Positions 5,847 to 8,367 of a DNA stretch of 8,367 bases are shown piece after piece; positions within the stretch are counted from its first letter, which is position 1; each line of letters begins with the position of its first letter. Origin of the DNA: an uncultured Bacillota bacterium (GTDB lineage Bacteria; Bacillota_I; Bacilli_A; RF39; UBA660). Both the position numbers and the translations under genes were made by a program. The stretch lies in contig CAMNHZ010000037.1 in NCBI GenBank assembly GCA_946540075.1, forward strand, positions 1-8,367, in the 5' to 3' direction. The notes under the pieces are model-generated. The model was not told the DNA's origin and did no database searches. It was given only the letters and a program-made list of their open reading frames with translations.

Positions 5847-8217
5847 TATCTTCACCTTCTTTCAAGCGCACTAAATTATCATTTGTCATAAAACAAATAT
5901 CCTTAAACTCACAGTATGCACAACTTTCATTTTTACCTTTTATCATCTTAGGATTAATATCAAACTTTGCATCAATTATTCCTTTAGTTGCTTTCTTGAT
6001 GTTTTCATCAACACTATTAACTATCTCTTCAACCTTATTATCAGTAACTATCTTAGTATACCAAGCAAAACCATTCTTTGTAACTTTCATTGAATTTATA
6101 TATGAACTATCTTCATAAGTAGGATCAAAACGAGATAAATATAATGTATTATCAGTTGAATATCCATTAAGTTTTAGACCATCTTTACGTCTTTGGGCAT
6201 AACTCTTATCAGATGGAACTTTATTATCATAAGTAAGAACATTCTGTAGATAGAAACCAACAATTTTAGGATTATTAAACATCTCACTCTTCTTAACTAA
6301 GTACAAATACATAGGTAACTGCATACCTAATCCGTGATTAATATATTTTAAAGAAACATCTTTTTTACCTGTTTTATAATCAATAATAGATATTAATGTT
6401 TCATTGTTCTTTTCTTCATACATTATCTTATCAATAAATCCTTTAAATGTAACATCATAACTACTAGGAATTTTTAAATTAACTTTATGTTCAAAATACA
6501 TTTTATTTAACTTTGTATCTTTCTTATTTTCTTGTAATTCATTAATTATAAATCTTAATTCTTCTTTTAATCTAATAAGTAATGTTTCTTCCTTTAATGA
6601 TAATTCCTTATCACTATTATTTATAAAACTATTATATTCTTTTTCAAAATCAAAGTCATCGTTATAGCACTTAGAAAATAACATATGATATAAATTACCA
6701 ACAAAAGTAATAAAGGTTTCTTCATAATGACCTAATTTTAATATGACATTCACTAGATACTTAAAATTACATTTATAATAATCATCTAATTTACTATATG
6801 ATAAAACTAATTTCTTATTTAAATATTTAGCTAGAGAATCTTTATCGATTCCTTTATATCTATTATCGTATGATAAGTAATCTATATCTTTGTAATTATG
6901 ATTAAATATAGCTAAATTATCATCTATCTCTTTATATTTAATCAAATTATCTAATAACATACTATACTTCAATTTTTGATAATTAGAACTATAAGTTGGA
7001 CTTATTAATACATTTTGTTTTATAACTTCCATACTTAGATCATTTATCAAACTACTAGGATATACTTCACTATTTAGACTATATTTCTTATAACTTATAA
7101 ATAAATTATCTATCCCATATAATCTATTAATAAGGCTATTACGTTCACTATCCATAAGTTTTAAAGTAGAATCAATATCAACTAAATCTACAATATCATC
7201 TGTTATATATTTTTCATTCTTAATAACTCTAGGTAATCTACCTTGATTAAATCCTAATATAAATACATAATCATCTTTATCTACACTTTCAATATCAGTT
7301 ATTTCAACCATATTTTTCAAACTTATATTAGTTGATTTAATCATACTTAAATCATATATTAATAACTCTTTGATATCGATAAGTTCACCATCATACCAGT
7401 TATATTTATTTAGAATATCTATAACAGTATTAATTAATTCTAACTCTTTATTAGATGCATTCTTATGATTTAATATTAACTTATTTATAACTGTTTCTCT
7501 AGTATTATCTTCAATTAATTCTAAAAATTCTTTGATAATGTTAGTTCCAATAATACTATCATTATTAGGAATCAATACTGGTATATTATAATAATTAAAT
7601 ATACGTTTTAATATATTATAATATTCTTCATTAACATTAATAAGTTTAATACTATTAATAGGTACATTTTGATCTAATAACTCACTTATTTTATAAGCAA
7701 CTGCCTCTACTTCGTCAGTAGTACTAAAATATTCAGATACAGTTAGCCTTTTACTTTCATTTTCTTTATTTAAATGAACCACAACGTCAGTATATTCTCT
7801 AATTTTATTTATCATATTATTCTCAAACTTTGTTAAATAATCAAAGCCATAAAAAACAACATGATGTTCCTTTAAGAAATATTTAAAATAATCATTCTTT
7901 ATAATTAAACCATTTTCATCAAGTTCATTATAAAAAGATACTAACTTATCTAATTTAGCATTATTATATTTCTTATTTTCTTCTATATAATATAGATTAT
8001 CTAAATACATTTTAATAACTTCTATTTTATAATGGTATTTATTAAATAAATAGTATATGGCATCATATCTATATTTAAATAATAATTCTTCTTTTAACTC
8101 ATTTATAGTCATTATCTTTATATTTAGTAATTCTAATTCATTAATTTCCTTTATAACTTTTCTTTTAATATTATTAGGAATAATTATTAATGTATTATTG
8201 TCTAATGTTTCTAGCAT
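5839..8217 (-). CDS. addB: AddB helicase-nuclease subunit (compact form)
   Basis: The partner of AddA; in the studied enzymes AddB recognises Chi and its nuclease cuts the 5' strand. From ATG at 8217 it has 792 residues, against about 1166 in Bacillus subtilis. An inactivated helicase-like region is marked by V-F-I-L-G-F-N-Q-G-R-L-P (about 318-329). The nuclease domain shows His511, Glu576, Asp596 in G-F-I-D, D-Y-K-T-G (613-617) and Gln633 in Q-L-P-M-Y-L-Y. Four cysteines fit the AddB iron-sulfur cluster: Cys483 in Y-K-C-N-F, then C-x2-C-x5-C at 766, 769 and 775. There is no P-loop: the protein begins just before the strand T-L-I-I-I-P that normally follows the Walker A region by about 20 residues. 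ATG 8217 follows GGTGAT (8221-8226) with the same geometry as rnhC. A TTG at 8244 would add nine residues but lacks a clear ribosome binding site. First gene of the addB-addA operon. Confidence 0.93.
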   Translation of the reverse strand: MLETLDNNTLIIIPNNIKRKVIKEINELELLNIKIMTINELKEELLFKYRYDAIYYLFNKYHYKIEVIKMYLDNLYYIEENKKYNNAKLDKLVSFYNELDENGLIIKNDYFKYFLKEHHVVFYGFDYLTKFENNMINKIREYTDVVVHLNKENESKRLTVSEYFSTTDEVEAVAYKISELLDQNVPINSIKLINVNEEYYNILKRIFNYYNIPVLIPNNDSIIGTNIIKEFLELIEDNTRETVINKLILNHKNASNKELELINTVIDILNKYNWYDGELIDIKELLIYDLSMIKSTNISLKNMVEITDIESVDKDDYVFILGFNQGRLPRVIKNEKYITDDIVDLVDIDSTLKLMDSERNSLINRLYGIDNLFISYKKYSLNSEVYPSSLINDLSMEVIKQNVLISPTYSSNYQKLKYSMLLDNLIKYKEIDDNLAIFNHNYKDIDYLSYDNRYKGIDKDSLAKYLNKKLVLSYSKLDDYYKCNFKYLVNVILKLGHYEETFITFVGNLYHMLFSKCYNDDFDFEKEYNSFINNSDKELSLKEETLLIRLKEELRFIINELQENKKDTKLNKMYFEHKVNLKIPSSYDVTFKGFIDKIMYEEKNNETLISIIDYKTGKKDVSLKYINHGLGMQLPMYLYLVKKSEMFNNPKIVGFYLQNVLTYDNKVPSDKSYAQRRKDGLKLNGYSTDNTLYLSRFDPTYEDSSYINSMKVTKNGFAWYTKIVTDNKVEEIVNSVDENIKKATKGIIDAKFDINPKMIKGKNESCAYCEFKDICFMTNDNLVRLKEGEDSE

Positions 8218-8220
8218 ACT

Positions 8221-8226
8221 ATCACC
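8221..8226 (-). promoter_or_regulatory. Ribosome binding site deciding the addB start
   Basis: GGTGAT on the minus strand pairs with the anti-Shine-Dalgarno end of 16S rRNA and lies 3 nt before ATG 8217. That register equals that of GGATGTGAT before rnhC. It favours ATG 8217 over TTG 8244. Confidence 0.5.
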
Positions 8227-8300
8227 ATACCTATATTTTATCAAAACATTTAATTGTTTTCCAGTAAACCACTTAATATTATAAATAAACTCATATACAA

Positions 8301-8329
8301 ATAATAATACACGAACATAAGTTTGTCAA
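8301..8329 (-). promoter_or_regulatory. Sigma-A promoter of the addB-addA operon
   Basis: On the minus strand a perfect -35 TTGACA (8324-8329) is separated by 17 bp from TATTAT (8301-8306), one mismatch from the -10 consensus. This is the best promoter in the window. The start would be the A at 8294, giving a leader of about 77 nt to ATG 8217. The promoter begins only about 10 bp past the preceding terminator, so the operon is transcribed independently, probably constitutively. Confidence 0.8.
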
Positions 8330-8338
8330 TAGTATAAT

Positions 8339-8361
8339 AAAAAAAGGAATTTATTCCTTTT
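8339..8361 (-). terminator. Leftward terminator of a gene beyond the right edge
   Basis: An 8-bp stem (8342-8349 with 8354-8361) has a 4-nt loop. On the minus strand it ends in seven T (complement of 8339-8345). The plus-strand side has only an interrupted T run, so minus-strand use is more likely: it would end a gene lying to the right, just upstream of the addB promoter. Confidence 0.65.
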
Positions 8362-8367
8362 ATTTTG

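Noticed and set aside
5810..6118. Plus-strand 102-codon frame across the addB/addA junction
   Set aside because: It is antisense to the conserved nuclease and iron-sulfur region of AddB. Its hydrophobic look is the reverse complement of charged, AT-rich codons.
196..8217. Mycoplasma-type code with TGA read as tryptophan
   Set aside because: All tryptophan codons checked in trxA, rnhC, addA and addB are TGG and no gene contains an internal TGA. An AT-rich code-4 genome would mostly use TGA.
8057..8284. Plus-strand 75-codon frame over the addB start
   Set aside because: It is antisense to addB, has no promoter or ribosome binding site, and its composition is that of a shadow frame.
1..8367. 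Novel defence system, prophage, transposon, CRISPR array or tRNA
   Set aside because: Both strands were read. All substantial frames belong to known housekeeping families, gaps are short, and I saw no direct repeat arrays, terminal inverted repeats, transposase motifs or tRNA cloverleaf sequences.

Overview
The window is very AT-rich (roughly a quarter G+C by eye) and densely coded. It uses the standard bacterial code: every tryptophan codon I checked is TGG, and no TGA lies inside a gene. RNase HIII, AddAB rather than RecBCD, a CvpA-type membrane protein and a YaiI/YqxD-family (UPF0178) protein together point to a low-GC Bacillota, plausibly one of the compact Bacilli or Mollicutes-related lineages. 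I cannot name a genus. I see no mobile element, CRISPR array, tRNA, rRNA or prophage gene.

Left part (1-1225): bases 1-195 are non-coding apart from a possible gene tail at the left edge. They hold a rightward terminator (104-138) and the leftward terminator of the next operon. That operon, on the minus strand, is cvpA (membrane protein) followed by trxA (thioredoxin). The two genes are 10 bp apart, and the trxA ribosome binding site overlaps the cvpA stop codon. A divergent promoter region (about 1226-1310) separates it from rnhC (RNase HIII) on the plus strand, which starts at 1325 rather than at the upstream ATG at 1295.

Right part (2258-8329): this is one self-contained minus-strand operon. 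A near-consensus sigma-A promoter at 8301-8329 drives addB, addA and a YaiI/YqxD-family gene. All three genes overlap at their stop/start junctions. Transcription should end at a hairpin (2258-2288) that also serves rnhC from the other side. A further leftward terminator at 8342-8361 insulates the operon from whatever lies beyond the right edge.

Functionally the window is mostly DNA maintenance. AddAB resects double-strand breaks for RecA loading, RNase HIII removes RNA from RNA-DNA hybrids, thioredoxin handles disulfide reduction, and the coupled YaiI/YqxD-family protein is of unknown function. This is largely an ordinary housekeeping region. The most interesting points are the compact AddAB, whose AddB has no intact P-loop; a stop-free in-frame leader upstream of addB that resembles a decayed P-loop; and stop codons embedded in terminator hairpins.
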